Positions 54,904 through 63,885 are shown, counted from the stretch's first letter. The stretch: 64,000 nucleotides of DNA from Planctomycetota bacterium (GCA_028823345.1 JAPKBR010000004.1:56099-120098); one strand, 5' to 3'. A program made the numbers and translations. Notes: a model not told the origin generated them from the sequence alone.

Positions 54904-55301
54904 TCAGTTGGAATATTCAGGTCGTCCAGCGCGCGCACCATGCGCGGCGCCGTTCCGACACCCGCATAACCCGTCTGGAATTTACCTTGATCATCAGTGA
55001 AAATAACAAACGGCAGCATGCTGGCATCCTCGACCTGCATGGCCAAGGCCAAGACGCGCTGGTCATCGCCATCCGCATCTGCAGCCACGCCCACAAAGTG
55101 AGCGGCAAGTCTGGTGGCGACCTTGGGATGAGGAATAGCACCCTGCACGAGGGTGCGGCATTGACTTCACATGGCCCGGCCGAATTCAATCATCACGCCC
55201 TTGCCGGAAGCCTTGGCTTTAGCCAAGCCCTCGTCCAGATCGGTCGTCCAATCCAGGGTTCCCTGGTCATCAAAATGGGGGTGTGCTTGAAGGTTGGTCA
55301 T
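54900..55301 (-). CDS. Thioredoxin-fold protein with in-frame UGA: candidate selenoprotein (UxxC)
   Basis: The frame from the ATG at 55301 to the stop at 54900 is continuous apart from one TGA at 55167-55169 (codon 45). Reading it as selenocysteine gives 133 residues. Before it, [19 protein letters not shown]; after it, SQC then [30 protein letters not shown] and [13 protein letters not shown]. That is the normal order of a thioredoxin (first strand, redox motif, helix, strand, cis-proline LP), and the TGA replaces the first Cys of CxxC. A perfect hairpin follows 17 bases later. Without recoding, the product would be a 44-residue stub lacking the active site. A sequencing error or Cys-to-stop mutation is the main alternative; the stem-loop argues against it. 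Confidence 0.72.
55138..55156 (-). promoter_or_regulatory. Putative bacterial SECIS stem-loop
   Basis: On the transcript, GCACCCU pairs perfectly with AGGGUGC (7 bp) around the loop CGUGC. The loop starts 17 nt after the UGA and has G at its second position. Bacterial SECIS elements are expected as short stem-loops within the coding sequence, about 16-37 nt after the UGA, with a G among the first two loop bases. The hairpin lies inside codons that keep a sensible thioredoxin sequence. Confidence 0.6.
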
Positions 55302-55399
55302 GGACCCATTGTGCCCTGAGGGGGCCCCGCCTCGGCCTTGAGTCATACCCAAATTCTGCGGGCACCCACCCCAGCGCTCCGTGGTTCCGAAACCCGGGC

Positions 55400-56504
55400 C
55401 TACTTGTTGCGCTGGCGCAGGTAGCTCTCGATGAATGGGTGCACGTTCCCGTCCAGAACCCCCGCCACGTTGCCATCTTCATGGCTCGTACGGTGGTCCT
55501 TCACCATCTGATAGGGGTTGAGCACATAGGAGCGAATCTGATTGCCCCAGGCAATCTCGCCCTTCTCCCCATACAGGGCCGCCATTTCAGTGTCGCGCTT
55601 GGCCTCTTCCATTGCGAGAATCTTGGCCTTCAACAGCTTGAGGGCCGTGGCCCGGTTCTTGTGCTGGCTGCGCTCGTTCTGACAGCGCACCACGAGCCCA
55701 GTGGGCAGGTGGGTCATGCGCACGGCCGACTCGGTCTTGTTGACGTGCTGACCACCGGCGCCACCGGCGCGCATGGTCTCGACTTTGATATCAGCATCAT
55801 CCAAATCAATCTGGATGCTGTCATCGATGTCGGGCGTAACATCAACCGAGGAAAAGGCCGTCTGCCGGCGAGCTTGAGCGTCGAAGGGGCTAATGCGCAC
55901 TAGGCGGTGCACGCCGGACTCGGCCTTCATGTAGCCAAAGGCGTACTCACCGCGGATCGCAATGGTAGCCGTGCGGATGCCACCCTCGGGCTCTTCCTGG
56001 TATTCCACTTGCTCGACCTTGTAACCACGCTGTTCGGCCCAGCGCGTGTACATGCGCAACAACATGAGGGCCCAATCACAGGCATCGATGCCTCCCGCGC
56101 CGGAGCTAACCTGCACAAATGCGTCGGTTGCATCGTTCGGGCCACCCAGCATCAAGCGGAATTCGAGGTCCTCGAGAATCGCCCGGGTCTTGTGAAAGGT
56201 TTCGAGGGCTTCCGGGAAAATCTCATCCTCGTCGGATTCGGCCGCCATTTCCTGCAGCACTTCAAGGTCCTCAAAACCGCTGTTGAGCTTGTCGACCGGA
56301 TCGACAATCGAGCGCGCCAATTTCATCTCGGCGAAAACAGCACGACCCTTTTCGGGGTCATCCCAGAAGCCTGGGGCGCTCTGGAGTTCCTCGATTTCCT
56401 TCAGGCGATTGCTCTTGCTGGAGTAGTCAAAGCCGCTCCGACAACTGGCCTAGCCGGGTGCGGAGCTCCTGCACTGCATGGGTAACTTCGTCGAGGTTCT
56501 TCAT
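55400..56504 (-). CDS. prfB: Peptide chain release factor 2, with programmed +1 frameshift
   Basis: The gene is in two frames. From the ATG at 56504, 25 codons ([25 protein letters not shown]) end at an in-frame TGA. A +1 slip at CTT-TGA-C continues as [24 protein letters not shown] and runs to the stop at 55400, giving 367 residues, the normal RF2 length. GGQ lies at 250-252 and the SPF codon-recognition tripeptide at 205-207, matching E. coli positions. RF2 ends translation at UAA and UGA and controls its own synthesis by this frameshift. It lies 98 bases upstream of the UGA-containing thioredoxin on the same strand. Confidence 0.96.
56427..56432 (-). other. prfB: prfB programmed +1 frameshift site (CUU UGA C)
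   Basis: The plus strand reads TCAAAG here, so the transcript has CUU UGA, followed by C. This is the canonical RF2 slip site. A GGAG lies upstream (GUCGGAGCGG-CUUUGA), three bases before the CUU, the stimulatory Shine-Dalgarno-like element of other prfB genes. When RF2 is scarce, ribosomes shift to the +1 frame and make RF2. Confidence 0.93.
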
Positions 56505-56601
56505 GGGCGAGGCAGGATAACGATTCGCCCGCGCCCCGCAAGGGAAGATCCCGGGTACCGGGCCCTTTTCGGGTGCCGGCCCTGCGGGTACAACCTAGGC
56601 C

Positions 56602-57306
56602 GTGAGAATCGAACAACCAATCATCAAGGGCCTCCTGCTGAAGCGTTACAAGCGCTTCTTGGCCGATGTGGAGCTCTCCTCAGGAGAGGTCATCACCGCC
56701 CATTGCCCCAACACCGGGTCGCTGACCGGCTGCATGCCCGAGAGGGCTCCCTGCATCCTGCGTGACAGCCAGGATCCCAAGCGCAAATTGCGGTACACCC
56801 TGCAAACGATTCAAGTGGCGGAGACTTGGGTGAATGTGGACACAGGGCTGCCCAATAAGCTGGTTCCCGAGGCCATTCGCGCGGATCTCATTCCAGCCCT
56901 ACGGGGTTATCAGTCCGTGCGAACCGAGGTCAAATACGGAACATCCAGCCGCATCGACGTGTTGCTCGAAAAGGAAGACGGGTCCAAATGCTATGTGGAG
57001 GTCAAGAACACAACCCTCATGCGAGGCAAGCGCGCGCTCTTCCCCGATGCGGTGACAAGCCGCGGCCTAAAGCACTTGAACGAACTAATGGACATGGTCC
57101 AAGAAGGCCACCGGGCAGTGATGTTCTATTGCGTGTCCCGGGAGGACGCGAGTTCCTTTGGCCCGGCGGTGGATGTGGATCCCGCCTACTGCAAGACTCT
57201 CACGAAAGCTGCACAAGCGGGCGTAGAGCTCGAAGCTTGGACCACCAAGGTCGAACCCCAGAGTTTCGAGCTGGGCAAGCGCTTACGCATTCACCTGCCC
57301 AGCTGA
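56602..57306 (+). CDS. sfsA: Sugar fermentation stimulation protein SfsA family
   Basis: The 234-residue protein matches SfsA, a family with an OB-fold and a PD-(D/E)XK-like nuclease part whose role is unclear (DNA binding has been reported in E. coli). Blocks seen: KRYKRFLADVELSSGEVITAHCPNTGSLTGC, RKLRYTLQTIQVAETWVNVDTGLPN and SSRIDVLLEKEDGSKCYVEVKNTTLM, the last being the nuclease-like D...ExK core. The GTG start at 56602 puts it at family length. It is divergent from prfB. Confidence 0.93.
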   Translation: MRIEQPIIKGLLLKRYKRFLADVELSSGEVITAHCPNTGSLTGCMPERAPCILRDSQDPKRKLRYTLQTIQVAETWVNVDTGLPNKLVPEAIRADLIPALRGYQSVRTEVKYGTSSRIDVLLEKEDGSKCYVEVKNTTLMRGKRALFPDAVTSRGLKHLNELMDMVQEGHRAVMFYCVSREDASSFGPAVDVDPAYCKTLTKAAQAGVELEAWTTKVEPQSFELGKRLRIHLPS

Positions 57307-57312
57307 TTCGCG

Positions 57313-58374
57313 TTAGAGCGAAACGCCGTAGCGCTCGTCCTCATCAGGGTCCACTGGGTACTGCGGGCCACCCGGACCACCAATGGTGTGCCAGGGATCG
57401 GGCGACGTCACGGGACGCACGAGGGAACGGGTGGTTTCCACCGCGGTGACGTACTTTGCGCCGCGCATGATCTCGCCCACCAGGAGCGCTGCAAGTCCCA
57501 GCGCAAAGAGCCCTCCAACTTCCATTATTCCGCCGCCGTCCATCAACCGTCGGTCCAGGAAACGTGCCCCCTGGCCCAGGATGGCAGCAACCAACAGAGC
57601 CTCCGCCAGAAACAAGCCAATCAGCGGGCGCAACGTGGCAATCGGGTGACGCAGGATGGTCCAGGCAGCACCGGCTCCCGTCCAAAGCACCGAAATGGAA
57701 TCGTGCATCGCAATGCGCGCACGGGTGTAGGTCGCCCAAGACAGGACCAACGCAAACAACAGGGCAAAGACCCCATCTTGCGCCCAACCAAGGCGCACCT
57801 TGATCGCTTCGGAATCAAGAGTTTCAAGCCGTCCAAGATCATGGGCAGGCACATCAAAGAGCCGCTGCAAGACCCACTCATTCCAAAGGTCCCCGTAGAG
57901 CACCAGTCGCAAGCCGCCCAAGATCAGCAACACCATCAACAGCAAGCGTCCGAAGCGCCAGAAGAATCTCGCGCCCCCGAATGCAAAACGACGCAACACG
58001 CTGCCTTCACCCGTGCCGGTCAATAACTGGAGCCAGCCGCCTGCAAACAACAGGCCCAGCAAGATCGCGCTCAGCCCCAAGTACGCCGCCGCATCCGCAG
58101 TCCAACCATCGAGCTGACCCATAACCGTGCCATGATCCGTACGGAAGTCCTGGGTCAGGTGGTGGATCTGCTCGCCGGGGGCGTAGCGGTTGCCTAAGAC
58201 ATTCCGAAACCAACTGTAACGGGGTGCACCCAACGGCGCAGCCAAGAGGAACATGGCAATGGTCGGCGGCAACCAAGCAAAGGGCATCTTGGCCACATGC
58301 AGAATCGACCGCATGCACAGCCAGCCACCGCGCAGCCCCTTGAGGGCGCCTTCTTTTTGAGGAGTGTCGTTCAT
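57313..58374 (-). CDS. Polytopic membrane protein of unknown function
   Basis: From the ATG at 58374 the protein has 353 residues with about six hydrophobic segments, such as WLPPTIAMFLLAAPLG, AAYLGLSAILLGLLFAGGW, LLLMVLLILGGLRLVLYGD and DGVFALLFALVLSWATYTRARI. No family is recognised with confidence. It begins two bases after the stop of the M1 peptidase, on the same strand, so the two are probably one operon. Confidence 0.7.
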   Translation of the reverse strand: MNDTPQKEGALKGLRGGWLCMRSILHVAKMPFAWLPPTIAMFLLAAPLGAPRYSWFRNVLGNRYAPGEQIHHLTQDFRTDHGTVMGQLDGWTADAAAYLGLSAILLGLLFAGGWLQLLTGTGEGSVLRRFAFGGARFFWRFGRLLLMVLLILGGLRLVLYGDLWNEWVLQRLFDVPAHDLGRLETLDSEAIKVRLGWAQDGVFALLFALVLSWATYTRARIAMHDSISVLWTGAGAAWTILRHPIATLRPLIGLFLAEALLVAAILGQGARFLDRRLMDGGGIMEVGGLFALGLAALLVGEIMRGAKYVTAVETTRSLVRPVTSPDPWHTIGGPGGPQYPVDPDEDERYGVSL

Positions 58375-58376
58375 GA

Positions 58377-60857
58377 TCAGCCCGCGATGCGTGAGAGCCA
58401 TTGGAGAATACGTGAGTGCCAGGTAACCGACCGTTCCGTCCAACGCCAAGGCGCCAGGCGATCACGCTTGGCAAACCAACGGTCGTTGGAGAGGTCCTCA
58501 TCAATGTGATATTTGCGCTCGGGGTCAATGACCACCGAGTGGATGCGGCGTTTTCCCGGTTCTATGGGAAGGCGCCACCAAGCGGACTGGCCCTGCATCT
58601 CGCGGGTCCACTCGAATTCGAGAAGCTCGTGATCCCCCCCATCGGTCAAAGCCTCTAAACGGACTTCAATGGGCAAGGGCAAGCGTACGGTTCCTTTGCG
58701 GCGAATCACCACGTCGTAGTGCCAGAGCCTAGCCTTGGCCGAAGCAGCAACTTCTGGCTCTTCGGAGTCCTGCTCTTCATCCCCATCCGCTGATTCGGAG
58801 CTCTGAGCGGCTTCCGGGGCCGACTTAGCTTCAGCTTCGGGCCCAGCAAAGCTCCCGTCCTCTTGCATGAAGAACCCGCTCGGTGCAGCGGGCTTATGTT
58901 GGCTGACGCTCACACTCCAGTCCACGGTTCCTGTGCTCCTAAACACCTCCTCGAAGAACCAGCCCACATCCACGCCGCTGCCCTCCATGAAGGACGCGTA
59001 GAAATCTTCGGGGTAGGGATGCCGATAGCGCCAGTCTTGAGAGAAGTGGCGCATGCCTCGCAAGAACACCGCGGGACCCACCAAGCCGCGCAAGGTGCGC
59101 AAAGCCACCGCCGTGCGCGGATAACTATTCGCCCGATAACTCACACGATTGCAGTAGCGGAAAGCAACGGTTTCGATGGGGTCGGTGGCGGGATCAGACA
59201 GATAACCGGCGCGATCTCCCTCCATGGGGCTGGAATACTGTTCGACAAAAGTCAGGTCCGGCTGATCGCGCCACCAGTCCACAAAGGCGGACGGGGCAAG
59301 AGGCTGGAGGGTCGGTAATTTGCCCGGCAACTCCCAGCGCCCACCCAGCAGGATGTCTCCAAAGTGCCCGCCATCGGGCAATCGAGCGGGACGCAAACCC
59401 CAGACAGGAAGCGACGAGTATCGAGTCGACTCGCGCTTGTCCCCGTAGACCCGACTGAGCACCTCTGAGTCGGTGTAGCTGTTGAAGCCCTCGTCAAGCC
59501 AGGCAGCCTCGTACTCGTTGTTTCCCACCAACCCATACCAAAACTGATGACCGGCCTCGTGCACGGTGACACTTTCAGGTCGGTACATTTGCTCGCTGGT
59601 GAACATGCTTGTGCCGCAGGTGAAGAGGGTTGGGTACTCCATCCCTCCCGCTGCGGAGGCTCCCCAAGCCGGATCCACCACCGTGATTTCGCTATAGGGG
59701 TACTCGCCCCACCAAAGCCCATAAAAGAACAGGGCTGCCGCCGTGGCCTTTGCGTGGCGCTCACCCTGGTCCGCGTGTTCGGGTTGCAGCAACACGCGGA
59801 TGGTCACGTCGCGCAGGGAGACATCTTCGGAGACATCCCAGAGGGCATTGGCATTGACCGCTTGCTCCACGTCGAGGGGATAAAGATCACTCCAGTCTTT
59901 AAAGCGGAAGGTCTCGGTGTGCACCACAAAGTCCGGATCAGCCACCCAGGCAAAACCGTGCACTTGCGGGGTGGGGATAAGAGCGCCCGTGGCATAGATA
60001 TCGGTTTTATCCCGATCATCCAACGCAGGTGCAAGGTACCGCACCTCTAAACGGCCATCCTCCTCCTTCGTGCCACCCTGCAGCATGCCGCTTGCGCCGA
60101 CCTTCAGGCCTCCCGTCGAGGCGCGATAATGGAGCGGCAAGTTCAAGGTCACGTCATAGGTACCAAAGTCCGCGTAGAACTCGGTGTTCATGTGAAACTG
60201 GTGACAGTTCCAACCGCTCCCGCCCTCGTAGACGCCCAGCTTGGGGAACCAATGGGACATCAAAAGAAAGTCCCCGTGAGAGCCGGCTCTACGTCGCACC
60301 CGGGGAATCAGGGAGGTCCATTCGAGATCCACCTTGACGGTCTCTCCGGGCCGCACCGGCTGGGGCAGATCAATGCTGAACACCGTCCGATCTTCGCTCT
60401 CGGGGCCGTCGGGATGCTCGAAGGTCATGCCCTCTAGCAAGTCCTGTCCAGCCACCTTGATACTCGTCACCTGCTGCCAGCCCCAATCGCGCTTCATGTC
60501 GACTCCCTTCACCCTGCCCCGGGACTCGGTCAGGTGCACCGAACGATTGTTCGAATAGGCGTTGTGATGCAGGTGAAACCAAAGGTCTTCCACGCTGTCC
60601 TTGCTGTGGTTGGTCCACCTCAAAGTCAGACTGCCCTCAAGGCGGCGACGACTCTCATGGGCATCTTTACCCACCAGCACATCTCCCGACTGGGCCTCAA
60701 GCAGCTTGGCTTGAATCACATAATGACTCTCAGAGGAGCGATTGTCCGGCGCAGACCGGGGAGTCTCCTGGGGAGCTAGGGGCGGGCCAGCCTGAGCGAA
60801 CCCGCTGCCGAGTACCACCGTCAGGAGGGCATGAAAGAGGAGGGACGTGAAGCGCAT
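58377..60857 (-). CDS. M1 family metallopeptidase, exported
   Basis: The 826-residue protein has a signal peptide (MRFTSLLFHALLTVVLGSGFAQA). The zinc site HEAGH is at 433-437 with the third ligand Glu456 in WLDEGFNSYTDSE, the HExxH-x18-E layout of M1. AAGGMEYPTLF is the substrate-binding exopeptidase (GAMEN-like) block. The N-terminal half is the usual M1 beta-saddle. A strongly acidic insert (ESADGDEEQDSEEPE, about 710-730) sits near the C-terminus. It is expected to act on peptides in the periplasm or outside. The start was placed at the signal peptide; the frame is open to 60989 with no family sequence. Confidence 0.9.
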   Translation of the reverse strand: MRFTSLLFHALLTVVLGSGFAQAGPPLAPQETPRSAPDNRSSESHYVIQAKLLEAQSGDVLVGKDAHESRRRLEGSLTLRWTNHSKDSVEDLWFHLHHNAYSNNRSVHLTESRGRVKGVDMKRDWGWQQVTSIKVAGQDLLEGMTFEHPDGPESEDRTVFSIDLPQPVRPGETVKVDLEWTSLIPRVRRRAGSHGDFLLMSHWFPKLGVYEGGSGWNCHQFHMNTEFYADFGTYDVTLNLPLHYRASTGGLKVGASGMLQGGTKEEDGRLEVRYLAPALDDRDKTDIYATGALIPTPQVHGFAWVADPDFVVHTETFRFKDWSDLYPLDVEQAVNANALWDVSEDVSLRDVTIRVLLQPEHADQGERHAKATAAALFFYGLWWGEYPYSEITVVDPAWGASAAGGMEYPTLFTCGTSMFTSEQMYRPESVTVHEAGHQFWYGLVGNNEYEAAWLDEGFNSYTDSEVLSRVYGDKRESTRYSSLPVWGLRPARLPDGGHFGDILLGGRWELPGKLPTLQPLAPSAFVDWWRDQPDLTFVEQYSSPMEGDRAGYLSDPATDPIETVAFRYCNRVSYRANSYPRTAVALRTLRGLVGPAVFLRGMRHFSQDWRYRHPYPEDFYASFMEGSGVDVGWFFEEVFRSTGTVDWSVSVSQHKPAAPSGFFMQEDGSFAGPEAEAKSAPEAAQSSESADGDEEQDSEEPEVAASAKARLWHYDVVIRRKGTVRLPLPIEVRLEALTDGGDHELLEFEWTREMQGQSAWWRLPIEPGKRRIHSVVIDPERKYHIDEDLSNDRWFAKRDRLAPWRWTERSVTWHSRILQWLSRIAG

Positions 60858-61060
60858 GGGGCCATCGTGCGGGGCTTGGGTCCCAGCCGCAACCCTGGCC
60901 CGCTCTCGGGCCTGGGACGAATCAAAAAAACTTACACCGGAGGACTCGGGGATTGGCCGTTCTGACGAGCAACCTCCCACGTGGGGCACCCCAGGGGGGG
61001 TTCATCACCTTTTCAGGGCCTGCCGTGCGGAAATGCCGCTGATCCTTCCCCCAAGGCCAC

Positions 61061-62089
61061 TCACTGAAACTGCACGTAATACGCTTGGCTCAGATTCGAT
61101 GTACCCACCGGACTGCTGTCCCGGTGCCAAGCCTGGAAGTACCAAGTGTCTCCGGGACTGACGCTCACCGGAGAAGACCCAAAGGGCAAGGCGGTCAAGT
61201 CCACCGGAACTGAAAATGCGCCGCTCGCGCCCGTGTTGCGCACCTGGTTTGCAAAAATACCGAAGTTCGCCGTCACACACAGGTTTCCTGCGGACCCCCC
61301 AAAGTTAGGGATGAAACTCTGCCCGTTGGAGACCAAGCAGATGGCGAACTGGTCCGCGGGTAGCTGACTCACTTCAAGGGACAGAAGATTGTCCGCAACA
61401 TTCGCACTGCCCACCACAGTGAGGGCGCCGGCGCTCCCCGTTGAGTTGGCCGAGGCCCCCGGACAAAGGCTGCCTCCGATCCCAATCGGCGAATGGAATG
61501 CGTTGGAGTGATCCGCGATTTCCGTGGCCAGCAACATCGAGTCATAGACCGCAACCCCACTGAACGTCCCAACGAGCGGATCCACCGACGCTCCGGTTGC
61601 GCTGTACCAATGCCCAAGCCCCACGTCTCCAGCCAAGTGAGCCGCCCAGGGAACAGATCCCACAAGGAGCCCGTCTTCGTAGAGCGTCGTGGTCCCCGCG
61701 CCAAAGTCCGCCACAAAGCACAGGTGCACGTCCAAATTCACCGTCGTAGAAGAAATCGACCAGTCAGCGACTCCTGCCTGTGTCACTCCATAAGAGCCGG
61801 TATTCGAATGCTGCTCGAACTTCAGAGCGCAATCTACAGACACGCCATTGCCACGCGTGCCCATCAGGGCGCTCGAGGCTCCGTCCAAGGTGCCATTGAC
61901 GATGAACTCATAGGTCGCACCGACACTGGAGTTGATCGGTCCAAGATTGACCACACTGGGCACCACCACCACGTGGCTCTGGAACGCGCTAGGCGTCCCC
62001 TGCCCCACAGCCGTCAGCCACTGATTGAGATCTGCCTGGGCCGGGGCGACAAGAACTGAACAGAGTGCGGCATAGATAAATCGAGACAT
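61061..62089 (-). CDS. Secreted LamG-like protein with shared C-terminal domain
   Basis: The 342-residue protein has a signal peptide (MSRFIYAALCSVLVAPAQA). Residues 25-200 look like a LamG/concanavalin lectin (TYEFIVNGTLDGASSALMG, LDVHLCFVADFGAGTTTLYEDGLLVG, VAVYDSMLLATEIADH). The C-terminal domain (from SLCPGASANSTGSAGAL) has the shared pattern with changes: NFGGSAGNLCVTANFGIF, GDTWYFQAWHRD and NLSQAYYVQF, where the usual WYRD is WHRD. It is therefore the most divergent of the five family members here. Confidence 0.8.
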   Translation of the reverse strand: MSRFIYAALCSVLVAPAQADLNQWLTAVGQGTPSAFQSHVVVVPSVVNLGPINSSVGATYEFIVNGTLDGASSALMGTRGNGVSVDCALKFEQHSNTGSYGVTQAGVADWSISSTTVNLDVHLCFVADFGAGTTTLYEDGLLVGSVPWAAHLAGDVGLGHWYSATGASVDPLVGTFSGVAVYDSMLLATEIADHSNAFHSPIGIGGSLCPGASANSTGSAGALTVVGSANVADNLLSLEVSQLPADQFAICLVSNGQSFIPNFGGSAGNLCVTANFGIFANQVRNTGASGAFSVPVDLTALPFGSSPVSVSPGDTWYFQAWHRDSSPVGTSNLSQAYYVQFQ

Positions 62090-62395
62090 GGAAAAACCTC
62101 AGGTTGGGAGCTGCTTCAATTCTACCCCATCAAATGTTTCTTTGCCCTAGGGCCGTTTCTCAATTTGCCACGAGCACCTGGGATAGGCCCCCTCACCCCC
62201 GCACAGCAGAACCCCTCCCTAGGCAACTGCTGACCTGCTTTTTGGTGGGCAGTCTTGAAGCCCTCTATTGAGGGCAAGGAGTACGCGCTCTCAAATGCCG
62301 CTAATGCCCGAGCGCCCGTAGCTCATCTGGATAGAGCCCCGGTTTCCTAAACCGGGGGTAGCAGCTTCAAGTCCTGCCGGGCTATCCTCTCTTGC
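62090..62395. other. 306-base region with a tRNA-like gene
   Basis: No protein-coding gene is supported between the secreted protein and the zinc-ribbon gene. Apart from the tRNA-Arg-like sequence at 62312-62385, the stretch shows only an AT-richer patch near 62100-62170, which may be the promoter of the divergent secreted-protein gene. Confidence 0.4.
62312..62385 (+). tRNA. tRNA-Arg(CCT), possibly degenerate
   Basis: The cloverleaf can be drawn by hand. D stem GCTC/GAGC, anticodon stem CCGGT/ACCGG, loop TTCCTAA (anticodon CCT, reading AGG), five-base variable loop, T loop TTCAAGT. Two defects appear: acceptor pairs 1-72 and 2-71 mismatch (GC against TA) and the last T-stem pair is C-C. The remaining acceptor pairs are good. 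It could be an active tRNA with an odd acceptor, or a decaying copy. No CCA is encoded. Confidence 0.6.
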
Positions 62396-62692
62396 ATGGG
62401 ATCGCACTACGCTTTTTGTTGCCTGGGCTGTGGCTACTCTGCCGAGGTCAGTGGGGGTCCGGACTACGGATTCGTCGCCCAGACCGACACCAAGATCTGC
62501 AACACTTGCCGTGCGGTGGTGGACGTCCTGGTCGGAACTCGCGATCCGAATCAAATATCAACGGACGAATTGAATCAATGCCCCGAATGCGATGGCAACG
62601 ACCTCACGCCCTGGGATGACTCCCGCCCCTGCCCCCGCTGCAATGGCACGATGAAAGCTGATCCTACAAGTCCAACGACGATGTGGGACTGA
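62396..62692 (+). CDS. Small zinc-ribbon protein
   Basis: The 98-residue protein has three CxxC pairs (CLGC, CNTC, CPEC) and a fourth, CPRC, arranged as two zinc ribbons: SHYAFCCLGCGYSAEVSGG with KICNTCRAVVDV, and NQCPECDGNDLTPWDD with PCPRCNGTM. The function is unknown; nucleic-acid or protein binding is typical of such folds. It starts ten bases after the tRNA-like gene. Confidence 0.75.
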   Translation: MGSHYAFCCLGCGYSAEVSGGPDYGFVAQTDTKICNTCRAVVDVLVGTRDPNQISTDELNQCPECDGNDLTPWDDSRPCPRCNGTMKADPTSPTTMWD

Positions 62693-62730
62693 GCGGCTCT
62701 CTCTCACGTGGCGCTCGCCTGACTCGGATC

Positions 62731-62907
62731 ATGACTGAGGCAGCGCTTCGTCGCATGCGTTCACGCTGGATCAAGCCCGAACCTCGCCCCGCCCTAGGCA
62801 ACTACTACCGCTGGCCCGACTCTGCTGCGTTCGACCGACTTCGGGAAAAAGGGCACCGCCTGATATCCCTCCCGCAACTCACCCGCTTTTTGATGGGCCG
62901 TATTTGA
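62731..62907 (+). CDS. Small basic hypothetical protein
   Basis: An open frame of 58 codons from the ATG at 62731 (or 74 from a GTG at 62683, overlapping the zinc-ribbon gene). The product (MTEAALRRMRSRWIKPEPRP...) is basic and has a plausible residue mix but no recognised motif. It has the same direction as both neighbours. It may be real or chance. Confidence 0.35.
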   Translation: MTEAALRRMRSRWIKPEPRPALGNYYRWPDSAAFDRLREKGHRLISLPQLTRFLMGRI

Positions 62908-62943
62908 GCTCAATGTACAAAGGATAGAATCTCTAAAACTGTC

Positions 62944-63885
62944 ATGCACCGCCTCTCCATCCTCACCCTCGCCCTCCTCTCCGCCTGCGACTCGGTTCCC
63001 CAGGCCACCTATGAGACCATCCAAAAGGACGCCGCCTACCGGGCGGATGTGACCACCGGAGCTTTCGCGGAGTTGGACGCCGGGCACTGCTACTACGAAT
63101 TGGGGGGACCCGCTTACGCAGAATCCGAGCAGGCGCTACTGGTCCTCGTGCACGGCTTCTCCGTCCCCTCGTACATCTGGGACCTCACCTTCCAAGAAGC
63201 AGTGCGGCGGGGACGACCGGTGCTGCGCCTCGACCTCTTTGGCCGAGGGCACAGCTCGAACCCCGACACCAACTACGACCCGGACCTCTATGCCAACCAG
63301 ATCATCGCCCTACTCGACCACCTGGAGCACCAGCGGCCCGTGCACCTGGTCGGCCTGTCAATGGGAGGCGTGGTCGTCGCCCGCACCGCGGCTCGGCATC
63401 CCGCGCGCATCCAAACCCTGGTGATGGTGGACCCCTCCGGCTTCCAGCCAGGCTTTGGTCAGGACCTCGACCCTGCGCCGCTCGGCGCCGACGAGATCGC
63501 CGCCTTCATCGAGGCGGATTTCCCCAGCCGGGCCGAGAGCCAACTTGAAGACTTCCTCGACCCCGGCCCGTTCGCTCACTGGCCTGAACTCTATCGGCCG
63601 TTGCTCCAGCACCGGGGCTTTGCGCGCGCCCTGCTCTCAACGATCCGCTGCTCGCCTCCCATGGATGGGGACCATCGACTCATCCAGCAGGCAAGCTTCC
63701 CCGTGCATCTCTTGTGGGGCAGGAAGGACACGGTCATTCCTCTTGCCGAGTCCCTGCCTAACGTGCAAGAGCGCCTACCCCGGGGCGAGGTGCACGTGAT
63801 CGAAGAGTGCGGTCACCTGCCCCACATGGAACAGCGCGCGGCCTTCGAATCTCTCCTCTTCGACGGGATCCTCGGCCGAGGCTAG
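62944..63885 (+). CDS. Lipoprotein alpha/beta hydrolase
   Basis: The 313-residue protein has a classical lipobox (LALLSAC at residues 9-15), so it is probably a lipid-anchored periplasmic or surface hydrolase. The hydrolase fold shows LLVLVHGFSVPSYIWDL (oxyanion), the nucleophile elbow GLSMGGVVVA and the catalytic histidine in CGHLPHMEQ, with VLRLDLFGRGHSSNPD typical of esterases/lipases. The substrate is unknown. It shows no similarity to the two secreted hydrolases at 13-16 kb beyond the fold. Confidence 0.88.
   Translation: MHRLSILTLALLSACDSVPQATYETIQKDAAYRADVTTGAFAELDAGHCYYELGGPAYAESEQALLVLVHGFSVPSYIWDLTFQEAVRRGRPVLRLDLFGRGHSSNPDTNYDPDLYANQIIALLDHLEHQRPVHLVGLSMGGVVVARTAARHPARIQTLVMVDPSGFQPGFGQDLDPAPLGADEIAAFIEADFPSRAESQLEDFLDPGPFAHWPELYRPLLQHRGFARALLSTIRCSPPMDGDHRLIQQASFPVHLLWGRKDTVIPLAESLPNVQERLPRGEVHVIEECGHLPHMEQRAAFESLLFDGILGRG

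Noticed and set aside
55167..55169. TGA in the thioredoxin as a plain nonsense mutation or sequencing error
   Set aside because: Kept as an alternative but not preferred: the position coincides with the redox Cys, the downstream frame is intact and coupled to the next gene, and a SECIS-like hairpin is present.
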